From Brevibacillus laterosporus (GTDB lineage: Bacteria; Bacillota; Bacilli; Brevibacillales; Brevibacillaceae), in the NCBI GenBank assembly GCA_007833815.1, contig CP033464.1:678501-742500 (forward strand): 64,000 bases of DNA. The letters run 5' to 3'. Positions 44,020 through 52,206 of this stretch are shown here, in pieces (position 1 is the first letter of the stretch; each line of letters opens with the position of its first letter). The position numbers were made by a program, and so were the translations under genes. The notes below the pieces were generated by a model. That model was not told where the DNA came from and did not search any database. It was given only the letters and a program-made list of their open reading frames with translations.

Positions 44020-44385
44020 TCAGCGATCCGATCCAAATCTGCGCTCAATATCTTGGTCAAAAACAAAAATGGACATCCCAAAATCACTTTCAATATCAAT
44101 ATCTACGAATAGATCTATGAACGTTGCACCAAGAAGCTCTTCCATCTCAACAGGACGCGTCTTGTGGTACATTTCTTTGACCATCTCCGTCCGAGCTGAG
44201 CGAAGCATTTGCTTACCTGTATCTGCTGTTGCAATAAACTTCTCTACTGGGGAGAGATTGCCTTGCATTTCACAAATTGCCCAGTTTTTGCAGAATGTGG
44301 TTTTTATTTGACTAGGCCCTTTTCCCATATGACGTTTACGGAAAGTCCTGACCAAGTTGCTAAATTCAGCTTCATAGTTCGTCAT
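44020..44385 (-). CDS. DUF2294 (MpsC-type) protein
   Basis: A 121-residue soluble protein of the DUF2294 family (renamed MpsC after a Staphylococcus membrane-potential system). Family parts are GRGP-like MGKGPSQIKTTFCKNWAIC near residue 20 and a C-terminal beta segment (IESDFGMSIFVFDQDIERRF). In Brevibacillus and relatives such proteins are often near formate dehydrogenase accessory genes, as here. The ribosome binding site is weak (GTGAGC). The role is unknown. Confidence 0.75.
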   Translation of the reverse strand: MTNYEAEFSNLVRTFRKRHMGKGPSQIKTTFCKNWAICEMQGNLSPVEKFIATADTGKQMLRSARTEMVKEMYHKTRPVEMEELLGATFIDLFVDIDIESDFGMSIFVFDQDIERRFGSDR

Positions 44386-44443
44386 GTTAGTCAGCTCACT
44401 TATTCAAATATATACCTATTTTATAAATTCTAACAGTATCGAT

Positions 44444-44577
44444 GTCAACAACTCATGACTAAAGTTACGAGCTTGTAACTACCCGATAGTACACGCATCT
44501 TTCGACTCCTATCTTTTCTCGCTTTTACAAGCGTGGTGTTACATCAGGGCAGGTTGACATCTACCCAACAAAAGAAG
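44444..44577 (-). ncRNA. candidate omega (guide) RNA scaffold
   Basis: TnpB proteins use an RNA made from the 3' end of tnpB and the right end of the element. The 130 bases after the tnpB stop contain the GTTACAAGCTCGTAAC hairpin and the terminal TTGAC, after which the guide would be read from flanking DNA (44425-44443, beginning ATCGATACTG). Inferred from position only. Confidence 0.35.
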
Positions 44578-45696
44578 CTATGCTCCTGTTGTTACTTCAA
44601 CGATGTACTCTATTCCTTTTCGTTGAAGATTCATGGCCCCAATACGATCATCGTTTGAGGTGTAATGGCAGGCTTTACAGCAGAATACATGCATTTTCTT
44701 GTTTCGATTGGCTTTCTTTGTATGCCCGCACTTTGGACAAGTTTGCGATGTGTATCGTGGGTCAACTGCCATCACCTTTGATTGGTGCATCAAAGCTTTG
44801 TATTCTATCATTTGACGCAATTGATAGAATGCCCAAGATACATATTCATAACGATTTTTGACACGTACACGTTCAGTAGCATTGCGTACACCTGTCAAGT
44901 CTTCAACAACAAAGAGTGTATTTGCTCCATATCTTTCTACGAGTGCCTTACTGACAGTGTGATTAACATCTGTCATCCAACGGTTTTCTCGTTGACCGAT
45001 TTTCTTCAAACGTCTACGTGAAGAAGCAGTTTGCCTCATTTGTAGTTGCTTACGTAAATGTTTATACTTCGCTCTTTTATGTTTGATATGTTTGCCCGTA
45101 AAGAATGTAACCTTACCCTGTGAATCATAAGCTGTGGCGGTAAAGTTTATTCCCATATCAACCCCAACCACTTGCTTTACTGTGTGGAAATCTGATTCAG
45201 GGATATCCTTTGTCATCGGAATATGCAAAAAGAACTTCCCATATTTATGGACGAGTTTAGCTGTGCCAAAAGTCCAAGAACCGTCAAAATATCGTTCCAT
45301 GGCTTTTAACTCAAATGGAACTTTGATTCTGCCTTGTAAGGTGTTCACTGAAAACAATCCTTGGATAAGTGAATAGTCACGATTCCATACAAGATCATAC
45401 TCTGTTTTTTTGAAAGCATTTTTCGTCCAAACATGTCCGTTACTTTTGGTAGATTTGTAACGTGCAATCACAGTCTTCATAACAGATTGTGCCATTTGTG
45501 AGCGTAGTAGGTATTCCGTTCGCAACACATCGTAAGTCATTTTATGTAGCTTTGGCTGCGACATCTCTTTTGTTTCAAAGATAAGAGAAGAAACATAGTT
45601 ACAACCAGAACGATAGGCATGCAAAGTTTGTTTCAATAATTCTACTTGCTCTACAGTTGGTTTTATTTTGATTGTAGCTGTGATTGTTATTTGCAT
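44578..45696 (-). CDS. tnpB: RNA-guided nuclease TnpB (IS200/IS605 OrfB family)
   Basis: A 372-residue TnpB. The RuvC-like nuclease residues are present: Asp in VGVDMGINFTATAYD (about 192), Glu in FVVEDLTGVRNA (about 277) and Asp in SNDDRIGAMNL (about 355). Between the last two lies a zinc ribbon (CPKCGH...CCKAC). The frame is intact, so the nuclease should be active. ATG 45696 has GAGGTG six bases upstream; a GTG three codons earlier overlaps that site. Confidence 0.9.
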   Translation of the reverse strand: MQITITATIKIKPTVEQVELLKQTLHAYRSGCNYVSSLIFETKEMSQPKLHKMTYDVLRTEYLLRSQMAQSVMKTVIARYKSTKSNGHVWTKNAFKKTEYDLVWNRDYSLIQGLFSVNTLQGRIKVPFELKAMERYFDGSWTFGTAKLVHKYGKFFLHIPMTKDIPESDFHTVKQVVGVDMGINFTATAYDSQGKVTFFTGKHIKHKRAKYKHLRKQLQMRQTASSRRRLKKIGQRENRWMTDVNHTVSKALVERYGANTLFVVEDLTGVRNATERVRVKNRYEYVSWAFYQLRQMIEYKALMHQSKVMAVDPRYTSQTCPKCGHTKKANRNKKMHVFCCKACHYTSNDDRIGAMNLQRKGIEYIVEVTTGA

Positions 45697-45770
45697 ATTC
45701 TTCACCTCACCTTCACTAATGATATTATATCAAAAAATTAGTGAAAGCTAGCGATATTTGAGAGAAGAAA

Positions 45771-45789
45771 CAGTGGAGTGTCTCCACTG
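45771..45789. repeat. perfect hairpin CAGTGGAG / CTCCACTG
   Basis: An 8-bp perfect inverted repeat with a 3-base loop between the tnpB element and ung. It may be the subterminal hairpin of the element's left end. No T-run follows. Confidence 0.5.
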
Positions 45790-45851
45790 AGAAATGATGA
45801 ATAAGCAATTGCAATCAGGCTATACAAGAAGGGGGAGCTTACTTGTATAGG

Positions 45852-46526
45852 TTACAAAGGGGGAATTTGCCAGTCAATTGGTTCCTCTCCCATTTCCAAA
45901 AGAAATTGATTAGCTTTAGAAAAAGGTTTGGTACCGAAGAATCCCCTACTTGCAGATAGTGGGCTAGGATGAACCGATTCCAAAATGTAATGTCTATTGG
46001 TATCAATCATACTTTTTTTATCTTGAGCATTTCTCCCCCATAAGATAAAGACCACTGGCTTATCTCGTTTGTTTATCTCTTCAATCACACGATTGGTAAA
46101 TAGCTCCCAGCCCCTACCCTTGTGTGAATTGGCTTCCCCATCTCTAACTGTTAATACCGTGTTTAACAAAAGTACACCTTGTTTTGCCCAAGACACTAAA
46201 TATCCATGATTAGGAATTGAACAACCTAAGTCATCTCTCAATTCTTTATAAATGTTTACGAGAGAAGGGGGTGTTTTAATACCTGGATTGACTGAAAAGC
46301 TTAATCCATGCGCTTGATTAGGACCATGATAAGGGTCTTGTCCTAAAATAACTACCTTCGTATTTTGATAGGGCGTATGATGCAAAGCATTAAAAATATC
46401 ATATTTATCTGGATATACAGTTTTAATAGCATATTCGTTCCGTAAAAACTCTCGTAGATGTAAATAGTATGGTTTCTGAAATTCACTCTCTAATAACGGA
46501 GCCCAGTCGTTTTTTAAAATGGACAT
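45852..46526 (-). CDS. ung: uracil-DNA glycosylase
   Basis: A 224-residue family 1 uracil-DNA glycosylase. The catalytic motif [18 protein letters not shown] (about 61-78) and the minor-groove [13 protein letters not shown] loop are complete. It removes uracil from DNA in base-excision repair. ATG 46526 with GGGGAGG eight bases upstream; the frame is open further upstream but without a site. Length is normal for the family. Confidence 0.95.
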   Translation of the reverse strand: MSILKNDWAPLLESEFQKPYYLHLREFLRNEYAIKTVYPDKYDIFNALHHTPYQNTKVVILGQDPYHGPNQAHGLSFSVNPGIKTPPSLVNIYKELRDDLGCSIPNHGYLVSWAKQGVLLLNTVLTVRDGEANSHKGRGWELFTNRVIEEINKRDKPVVFILWGRNAQDKKSMIDTNRHYILESVHPSPLSASRGFFGTKPFSKANQFLLEMGEEPIDWQIPPL

Positions 46527-46643
46527 GTATATTACCTCCCCGCTTTTATTGCTTCTTAAGCATAAGATAAAAGTAACAGATCGCCAAGTCTCTGACGCAA
46601 ACAGGGTCTTAGTACTCACTTATACTATCTTCCCAGCTTGTAC

Positions 46644-46675
46644 AAAAAAGGTTGCCGGCTTTTACCGACAACCTT
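46644..46675 (-). terminator. intrinsic terminator of the symporter gene
   Basis: On the minus strand AAGGTTGTCGG / CCGGCAACCTT, with one mismatch, followed by six Ts. It lies about 30 bases after the symporter stop and insulates ung. Confidence 0.85.
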
Positions 46676-46702
46676 CTTCCTACTACATTTCAGTGCATCC
46701 CT

Positions 46703-47956
46703 CTAGAGACTAGCAACATATTGTTTTCCTTTTTCCGGGTCATATTCTTTTTCCCATTTAGAAATAACTACAACAGCTAGAGCATTACCAATCACGTTAA
46801 CAACTGTCCGCGCCATATCTAGCAAACGGTCAATACCTGCGATAAATGCTAAGCCCTCCAGTGGAATTCCTACCGTTCCTAAAGTAGCAAGCAATACGAC
46901 GAAGGAAACACCTGGTACACCTGCAATTCCTTTAGAAGTTACCATCAGAACTAGCATCAATGTAATCTGTTGGTACAGGGATAGATCAATTCCATACATT
47001 TGTGCGATAAAAATGGCCGCAATCGCTTGATAGAGTGTGGAACCATCTAGGTTGAAGGAGTACCCGGTCGGCACTACAAATGAAGTAATTGCCTTTGGAC
47101 ATCCGAACTTCTCCATCTTCTCCATAATTTTAGGTAATACAGTCTCCGAGCTAGCCGTGGTATAGGCCAATAGCATTTCATCTTTTAGGATTTTCATAAT
47201 GGTAAAGATGCGAATGCCACTTATTCTAGCTACTATACCTAGCACCACGAAAATAAAGAAGAACATAGCCCCATATACCAATATCATGAGTTTACCCAGT
47301 GGAATGAGTGATTGTAAGCCAAATTTAGAAACTGTGATACCAATTAAAGCAAACACACCGAATGGAGCAAATTTCATAATTTGATTGGTTACCCAGAACA
47401 TGGCCTCCGCCACACCATGGAAGAATTGTAATACTGGCTTACCCTTGTCACCAATCGCTGCTACACCTAATCCAAACAAAACAGAGAAGAAGATGATCGC
47501 AAGCATGTCCCCTTTTGCGATAGACTCAAAAACATTTGTGGGTACAATATTAACAAAAGTATCTGCAAAACTGTGATTCGTAGCTTGATCGGCTGTCTGC
47601 ACATATTTGTTGATATCGGTCTTAGATAACTCAGCCATGTTGACTCCCACACCAGGCTTAAAGATGTTTGCCGAAAGTAAACCTACCACGATAGCAACAG
47701 TGGTAATAATCTCGAAATACAAGATTGTCTTACCACCAATTTTCCCTAGTTTCTTTATGTCGCCAACGCCTGCTACACCGACAATCAAACTAGCAATTAC
47801 AATTGGAACTACGATCATTTTAATCAAGTGAAGAAAAATATCCCCGATTGGTTTAAGATAGCTTTCTATAACGGGATTATTAAAGAAAATTGCACCGACT
47901 GTAATACCTAAAACAAGTCCAATCAGGATCTGTACTGCTAAACCATATTTTTTCAT
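46703..47956 (-). CDS. dicarboxylate/glutamate:cation symporter (DAACS family)
   Basis: A 417-residue symporter of the glutamate/dicarboxylate family with eight helices and two re-entrant loops. The signature is complete: the serine-rich hairpin YTTASSETVLPKIMEKME (about 265-282), PTGYSFNLDGSTLYQ and the second hairpin TSKGIAGVPGVSFV, ending in the substrate-binding IDRLLDMARTVVNVIGNA. It imports glutamate, aspartate or C4-dicarboxylates with Na+ or H+. Which of GltP, GltT or DctP it matches cannot be settled here. RBS GAGGTG. Confidence 0.9.
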   Translation of the reverse strand: MKKYGLAVQILIGLVLGITVGAIFFNNPVIESYLKPIGDIFLHLIKMIVVPIVIASLIVGVAGVGDIKKLGKIGGKTILYFEIITTVAIVVGLLSANIFKPGVGVNMAELSKTDINKYVQTADQATNHSFADTFVNIVPTNVFESIAKGDMLAIIFFSVLFGLGVAAIGDKGKPVLQFFHGVAEAMFWVTNQIMKFAPFGVFALIGITVSKFGLQSLIPLGKLMILVYGAMFFFIFVVLGIVARISGIRIFTIMKILKDEMLLAYTTASSETVLPKIMEKMEKFGCPKAITSFVVPTGYSFNLDGSTLYQAIAAIFIAQMYGIDLSLYQQITLMLVLMVTSKGIAGVPGVSFVVLLATLGTVGIPLEGLAFIAGIDRLLDMARTVVNVIGNALAVVVISKWEKEYDPEKGKQYVASL

Positions 47957-48450
47957 TTCAGCACCTCGCTAATAAAAACTTAAATTATTTACAAAGAAAA
48001 TTACCGACAACTGAGATAGAAACAAGTAACTCGCGATCATTGAGGGTATGATTCAATCAAACTAAGTGAGAAAATAATAAAACAGGAGGATATCATTATT
48101 GGCATAAATGTAAATATAATTGTTATTTAATTTTGTTGAATGATGATCGCTTTCTTATTTTATCAATCCTTTAGCAAGTAGACAATATATTTTCACAACT
48201 GAGCGCATATTCAGATCCAATATGTAACAAGTTTAATTGACAACTATTTATGAGTTATATAGTAACAACCATACCTATTATTCACTATTTATGGCGCTAT
48301 ATTACCTTTGGTTTATTTATTCCCCATTGATTTCTGAGACATCCAATTAACAAAAAATTGCCTATTATGAAACAAAAAAAATAAAAAAATAAAAATAAAA
48401 TAAAATAAAATATCTCTCTAACATACAGAAGGATATTCAATACAATTGAA
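47957..48450. other. AT-rich intergenic region
   Basis: About 490 bases with no gene. They must hold the symporter promoter (minus strand). An A/T microsatellite-like stretch of AAAATAAAATAAAAT type fills about 48370-48411, beside the BclB-like pseudogene end. Confidence 0.6.
48370..48411. repeat. A-rich simple repeat
   Basis: A tract of AAAAT-type units (roughly 42 bases), poorly suited to coding and prone to slippage. Confidence 0.6.
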
Positions 48451-49001
48451 TTAGGCGATAGTAACACCTGCAACAGCCGTAGCTGCTGTTACATTACTAG
48501 AAGTGATGGAGTAAACATCAATAGACGAGTTTGTGCCGTACTGGTATTGCCAAGGTTACAATTGTTCCTTGAACTGGGTTAAAGGTGTTATTAGGAGTAG
48601 GTGAACTATAGAGTTGAGCTGTGATGGTTACTGTTGTTCCAATCAAAGAAATTGTTGCAGTGGTACTAAAGTAAGCCGAGATAGACGTAATAATACCGTC
48701 ACGTGGAACAGTGTAAGCGAAGTTAAGAAGTGTACCTACTGCTCCAGTCAAATCGATGGTGGTTCCAAGAGCAAATACCGTCGGTGCTGAGCTTCCAAAA
48801 CCAACCCTAGTACCAGCAAGGCCACCGGCAAGAGGAGTTCCTGATGCAAACGGAATAATTGAACCAGCCCCTGTTGAACCAGTTATACCTGTAATCGGGG
48901 GAAAGTGGTGAAATGTGTGCAGGAAAACGACGAGGAAGAGCTCTGTAGATCATCGTAGTTATCGTTAAAACTAGATTAACACCCCTATTATATTTGACCA
49001 T
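48451..49001 (-). pseudogene. BclB-type exosporium glycoprotein C-terminal domain, broken
   Basis: The central frame reads GGLAGTRVGFGSSAPTVFAL, then TTIDLTGAVGTLLNFAYTV and PRDGIITSISAYFSTTATIS, which is the C-terminal domain of BclB-related exosporium proteins. It is preceded by a short collagen-like end (PPITGITGSTGAGS) in a frame different from the ATG-containing upstream frame. Downstream, after VTLAIP, the frame is lost; YSITSSNVTAATAVAGVTIA, the expected end, lies in a third frame. So there are at least two frameshifts or deletions, and the long GXX collagen repeat is missing. This is a spore-surface gene in decay. Confidence 0.75.
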
Positions 49002-49310
49002 TTTTATCTAAAACAAGTTCGACCGTGACCTTTCTACCATAACTACACATATACATAACTATCTGAGTTAAAGGAGGTACCATAATTGCGTTTTTCCCTA
49101 TGGTCTCCCTTTAGCTATGGCAACGGAAAACTTCACGCTCTGTATGTAATCATCTTTCTTCTATATGAAAAGATGGTAAGCACAGTAAGTAACCAAGTAT
49201 ACAAATGCCAGCTTACCACATCATGTGTGTACCCCCGCTTACGCCTCTAGATAGTGGTCCGAGCTCGGGTTACCCCATTTTTCAATAATCCCGGAGGTGA
49301 ACAAATTACC

Positions 49311-50327
49311 GTGAATATTTCATCACACGATTGTGACCATCATCATCCTGAAAGAGATGTCCTTGTTAAACTCTCCGCTGATACCTCTTCTATCACAGTT
49401 GGGAGCATCATTACATTTACAGTTCAAGTATTTAATAACAGCAGGGGAATTTTGACCAACGCCTTCCTGTTTAATCCGACTCCTACAGGTACTGTTGTAC
49501 CAAATAGTGTCACTGTGAATGGATTCCCTCAACCTGGAGCTTCACCCGTAACTGGCATCAGTCTGGGTACCATCCCTGTACAAGTCAATTTTGTAAGTGT
49601 TACTTATCAATTTCGAGTAGTCTCTGTCCCATCCCCAGCAGAGATCATCGGCCAAGCAACGTTAACTGGTACACTTCTCTTCTCAAGGGGTCGACAAGTC
49701 GCTATTTCTGTCCTTTCTAATGTAGCTACGATTCCTTTCCCTGGTGCCTGTATTCCACTTCAAGCAACAAACAATGGAATCATCGCTCGGGAAGGTGAAG
49801 GTGTTAAATCGTTTATTAAAATCGCTAATCCAAGTCGAAGTCCCCTCTTGTTTAAGTTACTTTCTCATCCAAAACATGGTTGTATGAAACTCTTAATTGA
49901 TGGTCGATACGCCTACAAACCAAATCGCGGTTTTTCAGGAGAAGATATCTTTACTGTTTTAGTTGTAGATCCCGTTTGCCACTTCACAGCTATAGCACGA
50001 GTCATTGTTCAAGTTAAGAAAAAACGGTGTCACCATCACAAATACAGTTCTTCTAGCTCTCCACATTCTCATTCTCATTATGATTCTCATTATGATTCCC
50101 ATTCTCACCCACATTCTCACTCTCATTCATACTCTCACCCACATCCCACCCACACTCTCATTCTTGTGAGTGTTCCTACAGCTATTCCGAAAGTTGTTCT
50201 GAATCCAGTAGTAGTACATGTACCGAGGAGTAATCCGTTTCTTCACAGAAAAAGAAGCCTGGCGATACATGCTACTCCAAACCCATCAATCCTTGAAAGC
50301 ACCGCTATATATCAAATGCCATGCTAA
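49311..50327 (+). CDS. DUF11 / Ig-like protein with His/Ser-rich tail (frame probably shifted in the repeat)
   Basis: A 338-residue protein. It starts with a His/Asp stretch (SSHDCDHHHPER), then a DUF11 module (about 18-130: VLVKLSADTSSITVGSIITF), then a Big_9/cadherin-like module (YKPNRGFSGEDIFTVLVVD, about 205-225) and a Ser/His repeat tract (SHSHYDSHYDSHSHPHSH). From the tract onward the frame reads an odd hydrophobic tail (LILVSVPTAIPKVVLNPV); the neighbouring frame continues the expected style, SHSCECSYSYSESCSESSSS, to a nearby stop. The GTG start is chosen after GGAGGTGA; the same frame reads back to a GTG at 49254 without a ribosome site. No signal peptide; spore coat or exosporium is a guess. 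Confidence 0.65.
   Translation: MNISSHDCDHHHPERDVLVKLSADTSSITVGSIITFTVQVFNNSRGILTNAFLFNPTPTGTVVPNSVTVNGFPQPGASPVTGISLGTIPVQVNFVSVTYQFRVVSVPSPAEIIGQATLTGTLLFSRGRQVAISVLSNVATIPFPGACIPLQATNNGIIAREGEGVKSFIKIANPSRSPLLFKLLSHPKHGCMKLLIDGRYAYKPNRGFSGEDIFTVLVVDPVCHFTAIARVIVQVKKKRCHHHKYSSSSSPHSHSHYDSHYDSHSHPHSHSHSYSHPHPTHTLILVSVPTAIPKVVLNPVVVHVPRSNPFLHRKRSLAIHATPNPSILESTAIYQMPC
50061..50163 (+). repeat. CATTCT-type repeat tract coding Ser/His/Asp
   Basis: About 100 bases of short direct repeats (units such as CATTCT, CATTATGATTCT, CACCCA) inside the DUF11 protein gene. Slippage here could explain the frame change. Confidence 0.75.
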
Positions 50328-50343
50328 ATAATCACTTTCACAT

Positions 50344-50384
50344 AGAAAACGGCTATTCCAAATAGGAATGACCGTTTTCTTGTT
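50344..50384 (+). terminator. intrinsic terminator
   Basis: A stem GAAAACGG-TATTCC / GGAATG-CCGTTTTC followed by TTGTTATTTT, 17 bases after the DUF11 gene. Confidence 0.85.
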
Positions 50385-50515
50385 ATTTTGAATTTAACAA
50401 ATATAATATCGTAACACATTTGTTAGAAATTACAATAGCAAATCCCCCTATCCTTGCCTTAAAATAGGTAACGTATTTTTCGTAGCAACATATATTAGGG
50501 AGGAAACAAACAAGG

Positions 50516-51124
50516 ATGAATACTCAATCCGTTAAGATTACCAACTGTGATCCATCAGCATTAGGTTTATTTGGTTTGGCTATGGTAACATTGGTAGCTT
50601 CTATGCAAAAACTAGGCTTTACTGAAGGGCTATCCATGGTCGTACCATGGGCTATTTTCTTAGGGGCCTTTGCACAACTATTTGCTTGCATAAACGATTC
50701 TAAACGCAATAATATTTTTGGTACTACCGCTTTCGGCGCTTTTGCATTTTTCTGGTTTGCTATGGCATTTTCTTGGATGATTCAGATGGGTGTTTTTGGG
50801 GCGGAAATGGCTGCTAAAGTAGATAGCAAACACCTTGGCATTGCTTTCCTTGGTTATCTGATCTTTAGTGTATTCATGACGATTGGTGCCGCTGAAACGA
50901 ATAAAGTTCTTTTCATCATCTTTGTTTTCATTGATTTCCTATTTATCGGTCTTACTTTCAGTAGTCTAGGAATCGCTAAAGAACCTATGCATACTCTTGC
51001 TGGAATATCAGAACTACTCATTTCTTTATTCTCATTCTATGGTTCAGCTGCATGTGTGCTTAATGCACATTTTGGTCGTGAATTCCTACCAATTGGCAAA
51101 CCAATGGGCATCTTCAAAAAATAA
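50516..51124 (+). CDS. acetate uptake channel (GPR1/FUN34/YaaH, SatP family)
   Basis: A 202-residue protein with six hydrophobic helices. The family motif is present in slightly altered form (DPSALGLFGLAMVTL, where NPAPLGL is usual). Members carry acetate and succinate, often with protons. RBS GGGAGG. Single gene between two terminators. Confidence 0.88.
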   Translation: MNTQSVKITNCDPSALGLFGLAMVTLVASMQKLGFTEGLSMVVPWAIFLGAFAQLFACINDSKRNNIFGTTAFGAFAFFWFAMAFSWMIQMGVFGAEMAAKVDSKHLGIAFLGYLIFSVFMTIGAAETNKVLFIIFVFIDFLFIGLTFSSLGIAKEPMHTLAGISELLISLFSFYGSAACVLNAHFGREFLPIGKPMGIFKK

Positions 51125-51146
51125 AGAACGGTATACCTGTTTCTAC

Positions 51147-51180
51147 AAAACCGCTTACGCCCTTGCGTAGGCGGTTTTTA
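51147..51180. terminator. intrinsic terminator
   Basis: AAAACCGC-TACGC / GCGTA-GCGGTTTT with flanking A and T, between the convergent acetate channel and pirin genes. Confidence 0.85.
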
Positions 51181-51189
51181 TATTTCGAT

Positions 51190-51960
51190 TTATTCTTTAT
51201 GATAAAGGGAATAGGGTACTTGATTAGGCACTCCGACCACCACAATACGTAATCCATCATTGTTTGCCTGAAATAAAAGATTTCTTGAAGCATCTTCTTC
51301 TACCACGACAAAATCTTTACATTTCAATTGTTCATGAACATCATTTGCTACATCATCTAGGTTCCCTTGTCCATGAGTTACATAAAATGCCAACGTCGTA
51401 TCAGCCGGTATCTGGTAAATGTAACGCTGATTCGGTGCAATCTCCACATCCATCATTATAGCTTTTGTTTGTAGCTCTATAGGAGCAGGAGAACCTATAA
51501 GATGCTTTACACGAACCCCAATTTGTTCTTCTGTTACCATGACCTGTTGCTGTGTAAGATAGGAATAGGTAGGGACTTGTTTAAAACTTTGACGTAAATC
51601 AGGCTCAAACCAAATTTGCAGGAGTTCCGTGTCTTTCTTCAGCTTTTCTGTATGCTTAACTCCACTGCCTGCTTGAATGATCTGTAAGCTTCCTGCTGAT
51701 AAATTTTGGTGGTGCGCAAGCGAATCCCCATGCTCTACTTCCCCTACCAGTACATATGTTACAATTTCAAAGCCCTTATGAGGATGCTCAGGGATTTGGT
51801 ACGTCTCGTTACTGTATGCCCATGCCCAATAAAAGAGAGGTCCTACACGTGTTACAGCGCCTTTTTCTCCGGGAAAGGAAATAGCACGAAGCTCTGTAAT
51901 CTCTCCTCTACCAAAATAGCTACTACCCTGTTGATCTGGAGGATATCTCTTGATGGTCAT
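51190..51960 (-). CDS. pirin family protein
   Basis: A 256-residue double cupin. The N-terminal metal site is in PEHPHKGFEIVTYVLVGEVEH (about 57-78; two His) with a later His/Glu (SGVKHTEKL). Pirins are iron-binding proteins, some with quercetin dioxygenase activity; function here is unknown. The C-terminal cupin is degenerate. RBS GGTGGAG. Single gene. Confidence 0.85.
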   Translation of the reverse strand: MTIKRYPPDQQGSSYFGRGEITELRAISFPGEKGAVTRVGPLFYWAWAYSNETYQIPEHPHKGFEIVTYVLVGEVEHGDSLAHHQNLSAGSLQIIQAGSGVKHTEKLKKDTELLQIWFEPDLRQSFKQVPTYSYLTQQQVMVTEEQIGVRVKHLIGSPAPIELQTKAIMMDVEIAPNQRYIYQIPADTTLAFYVTHGQGNLDDVANDVHEQLKCKDFVVVEEDASRNLLFQANNDGLRIVVVGVPNQVPYSLYHKE

Positions 51961-52206
51961 CTACACTCCACCTTACTTTTCTCTAATTTTAGACAAACTT
52001 AATGTAATTTTAGCAAATTTCAGATAAAATCAACATAATGAAAACACCTTTCCAAACATTCCCTTATTTAAGGTAAGTTTAAGAGTAGATTAAGTCGAAT
52101 GAAAGGTTTTTCATCTATAATAGCCTAGTAAAAGTAAAATAGTATGCTCCATATCCATTATGTTTGGGTAATACTAGAAATATTAAAAATTGTGGGAGGA
52201 AAATGA

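Larger units (their letters stand above)
44444..45745 (-). mobile_element. solitary tnpB element (IS605/IS1341-like)
   Basis: One tnpB gene with no tnpA, so the element cannot move by itself. On the minus strand the probable right end is the segment closing with CTTTAGTCATGAGTTGTTGAC at about 44444, preceded by the GTTAC.../...GTAAC hairpin (44464-44479), in the style of IS605-group right ends. On the left, an inverted repeat TTCACTAAT / ATTAGTGAA (45712-45720 / 45737-45745) surrounds the -10-like TATAAT. The left end may extend to the hairpin at 45771-45789. Ends are estimates. Confidence 0.6.

Noticed and set aside
48369-48411. replication or attachment site in the A-rich tract
   Set aside because: Only a simple repeat; no DnaA boxes, inverted repeats or integrase gene nearby.
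49086-49250. 55-codon TTG-start frame after AAAGGAGG upstream of the DUF11 gene
   Set aside because: The ribosome site is good, but the product has no protein-like pattern or family match and ends in a TAG just before the next gene in the same frame. Not listed as a gene; noted in the DUF11 finding.
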